Shown: positions 8,495-17,757 of the stretch, one piece after another
How positions within the stretch are numbered: position 1 is the stretch's first letter
Layout of the letters: each line of letters begins with the position of its first letter
From: Taibaiella helva
GTDB taxonomy: Bacteria > Bacteroidota > Bacteroidia > Chitinophagales > Chitinophagaceae
Length of the DNA: 64,000 nucleotides
Assembly (NCBI RefSeq): GCF_003545695.1
Contig: NZ_QUZZ01000010.1
Location: 62,001-126,000 of the forward strand
Reading direction: 5' to 3'
Made by a program: the position numbers and the translations under genes
Notes under the pieces: generated by a model
Seen by the model: only the letters and a program-made list of their open reading frames with translations
Told to the model about the DNA's origin: nothing
Databases searched by the model: none

Positions 8495-9247
8495 ATGAGT
8501 CTCCTGAAAGATAAAGTAGCTATCGTGACCGGAGCAGGCTCCGGTATCGGCCTGGCCATTGCCCGGCAGTTTGCGGCAGAAGGTGCCAGAGTGATTGTAT
8601 CCGATGTGCAGGAAGCCCATGGCCTCGAAACTGTAGATACGATCCGCAAGGCTGGCGGCGAAGCTGTTTTTGTCAAGGCCGATGTCGCCGTGGCTGCTGA
8701 CCAGGAAAGGTTGGTAGCGCAAGCCGTTGAACAGTATGGCGGCCTGCATATCGCCTGCAACAATGCCGGTGTGGGCGGCCCTTCTGCGCCTACAGGCGAG
8801 TATCCCATAGCAGGGTGGGACAAGGTGATCGCGATCAACCTCAACGGCGTTTTCTATGGTATGCGCTACCAGATACCCGCTATGCTGAAGAGCGGCGGTG
8901 GCGCTATTGTCAATATTGCCTCGATCCTGGGCAGTGTGGGCTTTGCCAACAGCGTCGCCTATGTCGCCGCAAAGCATGGTGTGGTGGGCCTTTCCCAGAA
9001 TGCCGCGATCGAATATGCCCGGCAGGGTATCCGCGTCAATGCTGTAGGTCCGGGCTTTATCAAGACCCCTTTAGTGGAAGAGCATATGGACCGGGAAGCT
9101 CTGAAGTTCCTCGAATCGCAGCATCCCATCGGCCGGCTGGGCGAGGCATCTGAGGTGGCCGAGCTGGTAACCTGGCTCAGCTCTCCGAAAGCTTCTTTTG
9201 TCACCGGCTCCTATTACCCTGTCGATGGCGGCTACCTGGCCCGTTAA
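8495..9247 (+). CDS. Short-chain dehydrogenase/reductase
   Basis: 250 residues, the classical SDR length. Rossmann motif GAGSGIG at 13-19, NNAG at 89-92, catalytic S143, Y156 and K160 (YVAAK), and the C-terminal PVDGGYLAR end typical of 3-oxoacyl-ACP-reductase-like SDRs. D37 after the second strand (VIVSD) favours NAD(H) over NADP(H), a family rule. The substrate cannot be read from the sequence. A flavin acyl-CoA dehydrogenase follows 107 bp later in the same direction, so a role in acyl-CoA or related lipid metabolism is plausible but not shown. Confidence 0.9.
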   Translation: MSLLKDKVAIVTGAGSGIGLAIARQFAAEGARVIVSDVQEAHGLETVDTIRKAGGEAVFVKADVAVAADQERLVAQAVEQYGGLHIACNNAGVGGPSAPTGEYPIAGWDKVIAINLNGVFYGMRYQIPAMLKSGGGAIVNIASILGSVGFANSVAYVAAKHGVVGLSQNAAIEYARQGIRVNAVGPGFIKTPLVEEHMDREALKFLESQHPIGRLGEASEVAELVTWLSSPKASFVTGSYYPVDGGYLAR

Positions 9248-9354
9248 GCAAAATTGAAGTTGTGCGCCGGCCGTTCTTTCCCGAACGGCCTTAGGGCCAT
9301 AGGTCGCCAGGGCAACCATAATCCGTTTACACTGTTACCTGTAAAACGATCTTT

Positions 9355-10707
9355 ATGTTCAGCGCGATCAAAAATGCAATCCACCTTCTCCGGAATATGG
9401 ATTTTGCGGCGCTCGGCCGTATCTCTGAAAAAATAGACCTGCCCAAAGTAATGGAAACCGTAGCGGCTATGGACGATAAACAGCTGGCCGGCCTGATGAA
9501 AATGCTGGAGCGGGGCGGGGGAGCCCCAAAAGAGCTGCCACCCGTCGATGGTGATTTCTACGACCTCAGCCACCTGCTGAGCGAAGAGGACAGAGCATTG
9601 CAGCTGCAGGTAAGGGCCTTTATGGAAACAGAGATACAGCCCATTATCAACGAATACTGGCTGAAAGCAGAATTTCCTTTTGAAATCATGGAAAAGCTGG
9701 CAGCGCTTAATATCTGTGGGCTGACGTATGAAGGTTACGGTTGCCCCAACCGTTCTTTCCTGATGGAAGGTATCGTTGCCATGGAAATGGCGCGGATAGA
9801 TACTTCCATTTCCACCTTTTTCGGCGTGCAGAGCGGCCTGGCTATGGGCTCGATCTATTTGCTCGGCTCCGAGGAGCAGAAGCAGGAATGGCTGCCCGGT
9901 ATGCAGCAATTGAAGATCATGGGCGCTTTCGGCCTTACCGAGCCTGAGGTAGGCTCGGGTGCCGCCGGAGGGCTGACGGCCACCGCTAAACGGAACGGGG
10001 ATACCTGGATATTGAACGGACAAAAGAAATGGATCGGTAACGCCACTTTTGCCGATGTGGTGGTGATATGGGCCCGGGACCTCGACGATAATGAAGTGAA
10101 AGGCTTCCTGCTGCGCAAGGATACGCCGGGCTTCAGCGTGGAGAAGATGGAAGATAAAATGGCGCTCCGCGTGGTGCAGAACGGCCGCATTACCTTAACA
10201 GACTGTGCCGTAGCGGAAGCCGACCGGCTGCAGCTGGCTAGCTCTTTTAAAGATACGGCCAAAGTGCTGCGCATGACCCGCGCCGGTGTGGCCTGGCAGG
10301 CGGTGGGCTGCGCCCGTGGCGCCTACGAGCATGCCTTGCGCTATACCCGCGAGCGCAGGCAGTTTGGCCGCCCTATTGCCGCGTTCCAGCTGATCCAGAA
10401 CCACCTGGTCGAGATGCTGTCCAACCTTACCGCGATGCAAACGATGTGCTACCGCTTGTCCCAGCTGCAGGACGGGGATGTGCTGAAAGACGAGCATGCC
10501 TCGCTGGCCAAGGTCTTTTGCTCCCTGCGTACCCGCGATATTGTGAGCAAGGCCAGGGAAGTGATGGGCGGTAATGGTATCCTGCTTGAATATAATGTGG
10601 CGCGCTTTGTTGCCGATGCGGAAGCCATCTACTCTTATGAGGGGACCAAAGAGATCAATTCGCTGATCGTAGGCAGGGCCATTACCGGACATAGCGCCTT
10701 TGTATAG
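9355..10707 (+). CDS. Acyl-CoA dehydrogenase, glutaryl-CoA-dehydrogenase-like
   Basis: 450 residues. The FAD-dependent acyl-CoA dehydrogenase fold starts near residue 75. The FAD/substrate motif AFGLTEPEVGSG is present, and the C-terminal YEGTKEINSLIVGRAITG places the catalytic base at about E429, as in the glutaryl-CoA/isovaleryl group. About 60-70 extra residues precede the fold (MFSAIKNAIHLLRNMDF, KVMETVAAMDDKQLAGLMKML); these are helical and unusual for the family. The enzyme should oxidise an acyl-CoA at the alpha-beta position and pass electrons to ETF. Glutaryl-CoA as substrate is a guess. It is convergent with the CheB-like gene, 9 bp apart. Confidence 0.9.
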   Translation: MFSAIKNAIHLLRNMDFAALGRISEKIDLPKVMETVAAMDDKQLAGLMKMLERGGGAPKELPPVDGDFYDLSHLLSEEDRALQLQVRAFMETEIQPIINEYWLKAEFPFEIMEKLAALNICGLTYEGYGCPNRSFLMEGIVAMEMARIDTSISTFFGVQSGLAMGSIYLLGSEEQKQEWLPGMQQLKIMGAFGLTEPEVGSGAAGGLTATAKRNGDTWILNGQKKWIGNATFADVVVIWARDLDDNEVKGFLLRKDTPGFSVEKMEDKMALRVVQNGRITLTDCAVAEADRLQLASSFKDTAKVLRMTRAGVAWQAVGCARGAYEHALRYTRERRQFGRPIAAFQLIQNHLVEMLSNLTAMQTMCYRLSQLQDGDVLKDEHASLAKVFCSLRTRDIVSKAREVMGGNGILLEYNVARFVADAEAIYSYEGTKEINSLIVGRAITGHSAFV

Positions 10708-10716
10708 CCGTAGCGT

Positions 10717-11301
10717 TTAATGTGCTAGGAAGTGATTGATGGCCGAAGCGATGGCATAATCGGGCAGCAGGAGATCGGGCTGCAGCCTGGCCAGCGCGGC
10801 CAGCGGCATAGCGGACATTTCGGCATTACGCGGATCCTGGATAATGATCCGGCCGCCATGATAACGGATATATTCCAGCCCGGAGGCCCCGTCGCTATTG
10901 GCGCCGGACAATAGTACCGCCAGTAATCCAGGGCCGAAAGCTTCCGCTGCCGATTGAAAAGTAACATCTATGCTGGGCCGCGACCACAGCACTTTTTCCG
11001 AGGCATCCAGGGACAGGGAGCGATCGTTTTCGATCAGCAGGTGATAGCCGGCCGGCGCCAGGTACACAGTGCCGCATCTCAGGTCTTCCTTATCCTCCGC
11101 TTCTTTGACCGGGAGCGGACAGCGTTCCTTGAGCAACTGCTCCAGCGTGGAAACATCATTTTTGCGGTGCAGCACGATCACAACAGGAAAAGCCAGGCGG
11201 GCATCCAGCGCCGCCAGCATCGGCAGCAGCACTTTGAGGCTGCCGGCCGAACCGCCGATCACGGCGCATTGGCTTATCCTGCTCAGATCATTTTCCGCCA
11301 T
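10717..11301 (-). CDS. Stand-alone CheB-type methylesterase domain
   Basis: 194 residues covering only the CheB catalytic domain, with no receiver. Catalytic triad visible: S18 (IGGSAGS), H45 (VLHRKND) and D137 (SGANSDGA). The family hydrolyses glutamyl methyl esters on chemoreceptors and deamidates glutamine. No receptor gene is near, so the target could be a soluble or membrane protein of this signalling operon, such as the coiled-coil segment of the kinase at 12488. The gene overlaps the end of CheR by 19 bp, which implies translational coupling. It is the last gene of a five-gene minus-strand operon starting at 17202. Confidence 0.9.
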   Translation of the reverse strand: MAENDLSRISQCAVIGGSAGSLKVLLPMLAALDARLAFPVVIVLHRKNDVSTLEQLLKERCPLPVKEAEDKEDLRCGTVYLAPAGYHLLIENDRSLSLDASEKVLWSRPSIDVTFQSAAEAFGPGLLAVLLSGANSDGASGLEYIRYHGGRIIIQDPRNAEMSAMPLAALARLQPDLLLPDYAIASAINHFLAH

Positions 11302-12101
11302 ATCTTCTGTTCCGATACCGGTCTGAATTTTGCATTGGCCGGCGACAGGCGCAGCGATTCTTTGCTGCCCAGCGCCAGGAAGCCCAGCCGTTCGAGGCTG
11401 GTGTCAAATAGGTCAAAGACGCGCGCCTGGAGGTCCTTGTCAAAATAAATGAGCACATTGCGGCAGACGATCAGTTGGAATTCATTGAACGAGCTCTCGG
11501 CCGCAAGGTTATGGGTGGAGAATACCATATGCTTTTTGAAGGAAACATCAAACAGCACCTTATTGTTGCCTGCGGTATAGTAGGAAGAAAAGTCGTGCCG
11601 CCCTCCTGAAAGGATATAGTTTTCCGAGTATTGCTTCATATGCTGCATCGGGAAAACACCGCTGGCGGCCTGCTGCACGACGTGGGCATTGATATCGGTA
11701 GCATACAGGATCGACTTGTGCAGCAGGTTGGCTTCCCGCAGCAGGATGGCCATGCTGTACACTTCTTCACCGGTGGAACAGCCGGCATGCCATATCCTGA
11801 TGAAGGGGTAGGTGGCCAGCTGGGGCAGCACTTCGTTTCTGAGCGCCAGGTAAAAGGCCGGGTCCCGGAACATTTCCGTTACATTGACCGTGATCTGCTC
11901 GATGAAGCGATCGAAATAGCCGGCATCGTTCTTCAGCCGGAAGCGGAATTCGGCGAAGCTCGGAAACCGGTCCAGGACAAAGAGCCGGTTGATGCGCCGC
12001 TTGAGCGAGGCCTTGGCGTAGTCGTTGAAATCGTAGCCGTATATATCCTGGATATCGTACAGCAGCAGCGCCATCTCTTCATCTGTAACGGATAAGGTCA
12101 T
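11283..12101 (-). CDS. CheR-type protein-glutamate methyltransferase
   Basis: 272 residues from the ATG at 12101 (MTLSVTDEEMALLLYDIQ). The frame extends further upstream, but this ATG overlaps the TGA of the preceding receiver gene, as expected for coupling. N-terminal helical CheR domain (YGYDFNDYAKASLKRRINR), then the SAM-dependent methyltransferase with GCSTGEEVYSMAILL and CRNVLIYFD. It should transfer methyl groups from SAM to glutamates. Paired with the CheB-like esterase downstream, it forms a writer/eraser set without a recognisable chemoreceptor in the window. Confidence 0.92.
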   Translation of the reverse strand: MTLSVTDEEMALLLYDIQDIYGYDFNDYAKASLKRRINRLFVLDRFPSFAEFRFRLKNDAGYFDRFIEQITVNVTEMFRDPAFYLALRNEVLPQLATYPFIRIWHAGCSTGEEVYSMAILLREANLLHKSILYATDINAHVVQQAASGVFPMQHMKQYSENYILSGGRHDFSSYYTAGNNKVLFDVSFKKHMVFSTHNLAAESSFNEFQLIVCRNVLIYFDKDLQARVFDLFDTSLERLGFLALGSKESLRLSPANAKFRPVSEQKIWRKMI

Positions 12102-12484
12102 CGGGCGGCAGATAAATATCGGTTTAAGATCCCGGTCAGCAGGTCCATGTCTATAGGCTTGGCAATATAATCGGAGGCGCCGGCCCTGAGGCACTTTTCC
12201 CGGTCGCCGTGCATGGCCTGGGCGGTCACAGCGATCACAGGGAAATCCTTCAGGCTATCCTTGCCCCGGATCAGCTGCAGGGCCTGGTAACCGTCCATAT
12301 CGGGCATCATCATATCCAGCAGCATAATACCGACATTATCCTTATTGCCGATCATCTCGATCCCTGTTTGCGCATCCCCCGCGGTAAGCACTTCATAGCC
12401 GCGCGAACGCAGCACCAGGCTCAGCGCAAAAATGTTGCGTGTGTCGTCGTCTACGATCAGAATGCTTTTCCTGTTCTCTGTCAT
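12098..12484 (-). CDS. Single-domain response regulator
   Basis: 128 residues, a receiver alone: D12/D13 acidic pair, D57 phosphoacceptor (LLDMMMPDMDGYQ), K in ASDYIAKPID. It closely resembles the third receiver of the adjacent hybrid kinase (shared VTAxAMxGDREKCxxAGASDYIxKP) at protein and DNA level, so it probably arose by duplication of that domain. It lies 3 bp after the kinase stop codon and overlaps CheR. It could shuttle phosphate between the kinases and another output, or act as a phosphate sink. Confidence 0.93.
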   Translation of the reverse strand: MTENRKSILIVDDDTRNIFALSLVLRSRGYEVLTAGDAQTGIEMIGNKDNVGIMLLDMMMPDMDGYQALQLIRGKDSLKDFPVIAVTAQAMHGDREKCLRAGASDYIAKPIDMDLLTGILNRYLSAAR

Positions 12485-12487
12485 GCC

Positions 12488-15400
12488 TTATACATTACCT
12501 TGTTTGTCGTAAAGCCATACCCGCAGCAGCGAGATCAGCTGGTCGATGTCTACCGGCTTGGAAATATAATCGGAAGCGCCGGCGGCGATACATTTTTCCC
12601 GGTCGCCAAGCATAGCCTTTGCCGTAACGGCAATTACCGGTATATGTTTGAATACGGGATGCTGGCGTATTTTGGTAGTACTCTCGTAACCGTCCATCTG
12701 CGGCATCATCATATCCATCAGCACGATGTCTGTTTCGGGGTGTTGTTCCAGCTGCACCAGGGCCTCGGCGCCATCGGTAGCGGTGATCACTTTTACCTGG
12801 TGCTTTTCGAGCGCTTTTGTCAGCGAGAAAATATTCCGCACATCATCGTCGGCGATCAGCACGGTTTTTCCTTGCAGGATCTGCGACATGGAATCGGCGT
12901 TGTATCCCGGCTTGCGTTCGTCCTGCTTCTTTTCTTCAACAAGGTGCAGGAACAGGGCCACTTCATCGAGAATACGCTTATAGGAATGAGCGGTCTTTAC
13001 CACGATCGAATCGGCATACTGCCGGATGCGGCTTTCTTCGGCCGGCGACAGGTTCTTCCCCGTAAAGATAATGATGGGCACATCTTCCATGCCTTCGGTT
13101 GTCCTTACGGTTTCCAGCGTATCGTAAGCCGTACGGCCGGGGATGCCCATATCGAGGATCACGCAGTCGACCTGCTGGTCCTGCAGAATCTGTATGCTGC
13201 CGGAAACGCTGTGCTGTATGCTGGAGCTCACATGATACGTCTCCAGGAAAAGCGAAAGAGCCTGGGCATGCTTGGTATTTTCTTCCACGATCAGCACCTT
13301 TTGCGGACTGCGGTGCAGCGCTTCCTCCAGCTTGCTGAACATCTGCTTCATCTGCTCCAGCGCCACGGGCTTATTGATGAAATCCACCGCGCCATGCAGG
13401 CGGCTTTCCCGCCTGGCTTCCAGCGAAGACATGATGTGTACGGGAATATGGCGCGTCGCCGGATCGGATTTCAAACCGTCCATAACCTCCCATCCGTCCA
13501 TGACCGGCAGCTGGATGTCGAGCAATATCGCCTGGGGCCTGTATTCCCGCGCCATGTGCAAGCCCTGGTCGCCCCTTACAGCAACCAGTCCCTTGTAGTG
13601 CTGCTTGCGGGTAAATTGCAGCAAGGCTCCGGCAAAGGCGGTATCGTCTTCTACAATCAGGATCACCTTGTCGCCGGGCTGCAGGCTATTGCGGTCGTCG
13701 GCGATCTCGTCGGGGATCACCGCGGCCAGGTGTCTCGGCTTTTTGTCTGTTCTTTCCGGCATGCTGCTTTCGGTAAGCAATGGCGGCAGCATCGATTCGT
13801 TGCGGATGCTCTTTGCGGGACGCGCCATGGGCAGCACCAGGGTGAAGGTGCTTCCTTTGCCCGTTTGGCTGGATACAGTTACATCGCCGCCCATCAGCCG
13901 CGCCAGCTGGCGGCTGATCGACAGCCCCAGTCCTGTGCCGCCGTATTTACGTTTGGTAGAGCCGTCGGCCTGTGTGAAGGCTTCAAATACGACGTCCAGC
14001 TTATCGTCCGGTATGCCCACGCCGGTATCTTCCACAATGAACTGCATCATAGCGGGATCCTTAGGTGAAGGGCCCATGCGGAGCAGCACATAGCCGGAGG
14101 CGGTGAACTTAAGCGCATTGGACAACAGGTTCTTGATGATCTGCTCGAGCTTCATACGATCGGTCTCGATCACGGCCTGCTCATCCAGGTCGTTCTCTAT
14201 CCTGAACTCAATATGCTTTTCCCTGGCGACGGGCTGGAAAAGGCCGTTGAGCCCGGCTGTCAGCTCCGAGAGCGGCAGCGGCGCATAGTCCACATCCATT
14301 TTGCCTGCTTCGATCTTGGAAAGGTCCAGCAGCTCGTCGATAAGGTCGAGCAGGCCGCTACCCGAGTTGAAGATCACCCTGGCCGATTCCTTCTGGTCCT
14401 CGCTCAGGTTCTCCTCGTTATTTTCCGAAAGATAGCGGGACAGCAGCAGGATGGAATTCAGAGGCGTGCGCAGCTCATGGCTCATATTGGCCATGAACTC
14501 CGATTTGTAGCGGGTGCTTTGCTCCAGCTCTTCCGCCTTCTTCTGGATCTCCGAGTTCCGTTCGCTGATGATACGGTTGCGTTGTTCCAGCTCGAAGTTG
14601 CTCTGCTGCAGCTCTTCCTGCTGCACCTTCAGCTCTTCCTCCGAGGTCTGCAGCTTTTGTGTATGGGCTTCCAGCTCGGCGTTCATATTTTCCAGCTCGC
14701 CATGTTGGGCCTGCAGCTCTTCCGATTGGGCCTGGGTCTCTTCCAGCAGCTCCTGCAGCTTCTTATGATTGATAGCGCCGGTAATGGCAATCCCTGCATT
14801 CTGCGATACGGCTTTGATAAAGGCCAGGTCACGTTCGGTGTACAGCCTGATGGCGGCCAGCTCCAGCACGCCTATGGCCTGTCCTTCATTGAAGATGGGA
14901 AAGGCGATTACCGAGCGGGGCCTGATATTGCCCGTAGCATGGCTTACCGTTACATAATCAGGGTCTACATCTTCCAGGATGATCTCGCTTTCATTCAATA
15001 AAGCCTGTCCCACCACACCTTGTCCCACAGGGATCCTGCGGCGGGTGCTTTCCAGCAGGGAATAGCCGCTGGCCAGCACCAGGGCATCGTCTTCCCGCAG
15101 GTACAGCGCACCCACATGGCTGCCGGTATAGGCGGTTACATATTCGATGATCTGGTAGCAGAGCACAGGCAAGTCCTTTTCCCCTACCATTTTTTCATTG
15201 AGCTTCGCCATGCCGCTTTGCAGCCATTCATTATCGGATAGGCGGGTAAAGGAAAAGGACAGCGACTCGGCCATGCGGTTCAGGGCCAGTGCCAGGCTGC
15301 CCAGGGTATCTTTCTGCTTGTCGTCGATGCGTGTAGCATAATCTCCTTCTGCTATTTTCCCGGCAAGACCTTGTATCACATCGATGCGCCGGCTCATTTC

Positions 15401-16069
15401 GAGATCCTTCTCTTCAAGAGCATGCTGTAGGAGGCTTCGTTCGCGGATGTCCTTCAGTATCCGCATATAGAAGATCACCGACACCAGGATAGCCAGCAGC
15501 GCCGCTATGATGATCACCACCGGGGTATAGACCGCAAAACGTTGCTGGGTATCGATGCGGGCAGATAAGAGCCGGTTTTCTTCTGCTATCATACGGTTGA
15601 CCTGTGACCTTACGCTGTCCATGTAGATCTTGCCCGTCTTCATATCGCCATAGTCGATCGGCTGACTGTTCTTTTTCCGGTCGATCAGCAATTGCAGCCG
15701 GCTACCACGCCTGACCAGGGTTTCGCGCAGGATATTGCCATTAGTCTGCTGCTGCGGACTGTCGCCTGTGAGGCCGATGACTTTATCCAGGTTGCTCAGG
15801 GCCTTCTGGTAGGCGCCTTTGTAGGGTTCCAGGAAATCTTCGTCGCCGGTAAGCAGGAAGCCTCTCTGGCCTGTCTCTGCATCTTTAAGCTGGGAAATCA
15901 CGCTTTCCAGCATGAACCTGACCTCGTTGGTATGCTTGACCTGCCGCGCGCTTTCCAGCAGCTTCTGAATGCACAGGTAAGATAGCACCGAACTGATGAT
16001 CAGTAAGAGAATAGAGAGTCCGAAACCGATGCGCAGATTATTGTTGGTAGTAGTGTTCATGTTGTTCAT
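12488..16069 (-). CDS. Hybrid histidine kinase CHASE3-HAMP-GAF-HisKA-HATPase-REC-REC-REC
   Basis: 1193 residues. TM1 at 13-34, CHASE3-like periplasmic domain at about 40-180 (QLKDAETGQRGFLLTGDEDFL), TM2 at 182-203, HAMP at about 205-275, GAF at about 290-435, a Q/E-rich coiled coil at 436-520, HisKA with H531 (FMANMSHELRTP), HATPase at about 635-748 (VEDTGVGIPDD, GGTGLGL), then three receivers with D851, D973 and D1119. It would sense a periplasmic and a cytoplasmic signal and relay phosphate internally, probably on to the single receiver downstream. The order in the operon (REC-kinase, hybrid kinase, receiver, CheR, CheB) supports a shared pathway. The coiled coil is a possible methylation target of CheR/CheB. 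Confidence 0.95.
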   Translation of the reverse strand: MNNMNTTTNNNLRIGFGLSILLLIISSVLSYLCIQKLLESARQVKHTNEVRFMLESVISQLKDAETGQRGFLLTGDEDFLEPYKGAYQKALSNLDKVIGLTGDSPQQQTNGNILRETLVRRGSRLQLLIDRKKNSQPIDYGDMKTGKIYMDSVRSQVNRMIAEENRLLSARIDTQQRFAVYTPVVIIIAALLAILVSVIFYMRILKDIRERSLLQHALEEKDLEMSRRIDVIQGLAGKIAEGDYATRIDDKQKDTLGSLALALNRMAESLSFSFTRLSDNEWLQSGMAKLNEKMVGEKDLPVLCYQIIEYVTAYTGSHVGALYLREDDALVLASGYSLLESTRRRIPVGQGVVGQALLNESEIILEDVDPDYVTVSHATGNIRPRSVIAFPIFNEGQAIGVLELAAIRLYTERDLAFIKAVSQNAGIAITGAINHKKLQELLEETQAQSEELQAQHGELENMNAELEAHTQKLQTSEEELKVQQEELQQSNFELEQRNRIISERNSEIQKKAEELEQSTRYKSEFMANMSHELRTPLNSILLLSRYLSENNEENLSEDQKESARVIFNSGSGLLDLIDELLDLSKIEAGKMDVDYAPLPLSELTAGLNGLFQPVAREKHIEFRIENDLDEQAVIETDRMKLEQIIKNLLSNALKFTASGYVLLRMGPSPKDPAMMQFIVEDTGVGIPDDKLDVVFEAFTQADGSTKRKYGGTGLGLSISRQLARLMGGDVTVSSQTGKGSTFTLVLPMARPAKSIRNESMLPPLLTESSMPERTDKKPRHLAAVIPDEIADDRNSLQPGDKVILIVEDDTAFAGALLQFTRKQHYKGLVAVRGDQGLHMAREYRPQAILLDIQLPVMDGWEVMDGLKSDPATRHIPVHIMSSLEARRESRLHGAVDFINKPVALEQMKQMFSKLEEALHRSPQKVLIVEENTKHAQALSLFLETYHVSSSIQHSVSGSIQILQDQQVDCVILDMGIPGRTAYDTLETVRTTEGMEDVPIIIFTGKNLSPAEESRIRQYADSIVVKTAHSYKRILDEVALFLHLVEEKKQDERKPGYNADSMSQILQGKTVLIADDDVRNIFSLTKALEKHQVKVITATDGAEALVQLEQHPETDIVLMDMMMPQMDGYESTTKIRQHPVFKHIPVIAVTAKAMLGDREKCIAAGASDYISKPVDIDQLISLLRVWLYDKQGNV

Positions 16070-16086
16070 TGGTTGGCAGCGAAGGG

Positions 16087-17202
16087 TTAGTGCTGTTGCT
16101 TCAGGGGCAGGGTAAAGTAAAAGGTGGCGCCCTGGCCCGGCTCACTGTCGACGCCATAAGTACCGGCATGGCTGCGGATAATCTCGGCACAGATATAGAG
16201 GCCCATACCGAGCCCCTGGTATTTGTTGGAAGACTGCGCTACCCGGTAGAATTTCCCGAAAAGATTGGCCTGGTCGGCTTTACTGATACCGATGCCGGTA
16301 TCTCTGACACTTACCTTCAGCTGCTCGCGCTCACAGGCTACCGTTATATAAACCTTGTTGCTGCCGGGCGCATATTTGATTGCATTGGACAAATAATTCA
16401 GCAGCACTTGTTCGATCCTCATTTCATCAGCATAGAGCATCACATCGGCATAGCCGCTTCTCACGATCTGCCATTCGGGATTGGATCGCTGGAAAATATC
16501 GATCACATTGTCGAGAAAAGGCTCAAACTTGAAATGGCTGCAGCTGATCTCCAGTTTCCCGGAAGCCATCTTGGAAATGTCGAGCAGGTCGCCGATGAGC
16601 TGATTCAGCTTGTTGAGCTGGCTGGACGAGCGGTCGAGAAACCGCAGCGCATTGTCCTTCTGATTGTCCTGGACCGATAGCTCGGCCAGCTGCATATAAC
16701 CTTTTACCGAAGTCAGCGGCGTTTTGAGCTCATGGCTGGCAATGCTGATAAATTCATCTTTCTTGGCTTCTGCCAGCTTGCGTTGCTCGATTTCTTCCAG
16801 CAATTTATGCTGCATGCGGGACAGCTCGGTAGCTTGCTGGTGCAGCTTGATGAAGGTTCTTATCTTAAGTACCAGGATATCGGGATCGAAGGGCTTGACG
16901 AGGTAATCGTGCCCGCCCGAGGCGTAGCCTTTGGTGATGAATTGCTTGCTGATATTGACTGCAGAAAGAAAGATAATGGGCAGATCGCTGGTTCTGCTGA
17001 AGCCGGATATGGCCTCGGCTACTTCAAAGCCGTCCATGTCGGGCATCTGCACATCAAGAATCACCAGCTCATACTGTTGCTTCAGGATCTTTTTCAAAGC
17101 CTCTTCACCCGACAGGGCCGTATCAACCGTGAACTTATGCACCTCAAGCGTTTTTTTTAGGGCAGTAAGGTTCTCGGTTTTATCATCAACAATTAATATC
17201 AT
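16087..17202 (-). CDS. Receiver-histidine kinase hybrid
   Basis: 371 residues: an N-terminal receiver (D6/D7 pair, D50, K103), then HisKA with H157 (ISIASHELKTP), then HATPase with an N-box (LNYLSNAIKYAP), DTGIGISK and GLGMGLYI. No membrane segment, so cytoplasmic. In such REC-first kinases the receiver usually tunes the kinase activity. It is the first gene of the operon, 17 bp upstream of the large hybrid kinase, and may take phosphate from it. The start ATG at 17202 leads directly into the receiver. Confidence 0.93.
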   Translation of the reverse strand: MILIVDDKTENLTALKKTLEVHKFTVDTALSGEEALKKILKQQYELVILDVQMPDMDGFEVAEAISGFSRTSDLPIIFLSAVNISKQFITKGYASGGHDYLVKPFDPDILVLKIRTFIKLHQQATELSRMQHKLLEEIEQRKLAEAKKDEFISIASHELKTPLTSVKGYMQLAELSVQDNQKDNALRFLDRSSSQLNKLNQLIGDLLDISKMASGKLEISCSHFKFEPFLDNVIDIFQRSNPEWQIVRSGYADVMLYADEMRIEQVLLNYLSNAIKYAPGSNKVYITVACEREQLKVSVRDTGIGISKADQANLFGKFYRVAQSSNKYQGLGMGLYICAEIIRSHAGTYGVDSEPGQGATFYFTLPLKQQH

Positions 17203-17317
17203 GTCTGGGCGCGCGTGGAAAATCGGTTGCGTAAAAATACCGCTAATTTACGTGCAATTAAAAAGTCAGCAGCTATTAAAGCAGGCCATAACAGAGGCTT
17301 AAAGGCAATGATGCGCG

Positions 17318-17581
17318 TTACCGGATATGGTGCAGTAGCAGCTCTTTGAAGACAAGAATAGAATGTGAGGAAACCGCTTCCGCTTTGGGGCCATGACTCA
17401 ACTCTTCCGTGATACGTAAGGTCTCTTTAAGGAACTGCTGCTGTTCGTTGTTGTCGCTGAAGCATTGCAGGTAGCGGCCCAACAGTTCCGGCAGCTCCGG
17501 TAGTCTTTCGTGGGGAAGGCTATACCATTGTTGCGCAAGGTTGACAGCCTGGATCTCTATTTCCGATTTTAATGGGCTCAT
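17318..17581 (-). CDS. Small hypothetical protein
   Basis: 87 residues from the ATG at 17581 (MSPLKSEIEIQAVNLAQQWY). The frame is open further upstream, but that part overlaps a terminator hairpin and has no protein-like composition. Soluble and helical, with LPELPELLGRYLQCFSDNNEQQQFL and SSHSILVFKELLLHHIR. No motif recognised. It sits between the signalling operon and another small minus-strand gene. Function unknown. Confidence 0.55.
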   Translation of the reverse strand: MSPLKSEIEIQAVNLAQQWYSLPHERLPELPELLGRYLQCFSDNNEQQQFLKETLRITEELSHGPKAEAVSSHSILVFKELLLHHIR

Positions 17582-17650
17582 GAACGGATTTTTGGTTTTT
17601 ATGGGAAGGAATATTACATATTCCGGCCGAAATTGTTCGGGATGGGTATA

Positions 17651-17680
17651 AAAAAAGCAGCTCCTCGACAGGAGCTGCAT
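17651..17680 (-). terminator. Terminator of the gene at 17758
   Basis: GCAGCTCCT (17657-17665) pairs with AGGAGCTGC (17670-17678) around a 4-nt loop. Read on the minus strand it is followed by a run of seven T. It ends the transcript of 17758-17979. Confidence 0.85.
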
Positions 17681-17757
17681 TTGAACCAATCTCCATAACC
17701 AAATTGGAGAACCATCTTTATGCAGGCGCATGCAATAACATGCGATTAATTATCAGA

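Noticed and set aside
12209-14068. 619-codon open frame on the plus strand opposite the hybrid kinase
   Set aside because: It is a shadow of the kinase codons. The minus-strand frame has clear kinase and receiver motifs; this one has no domain and histidine/glutamine-rich odd composition.
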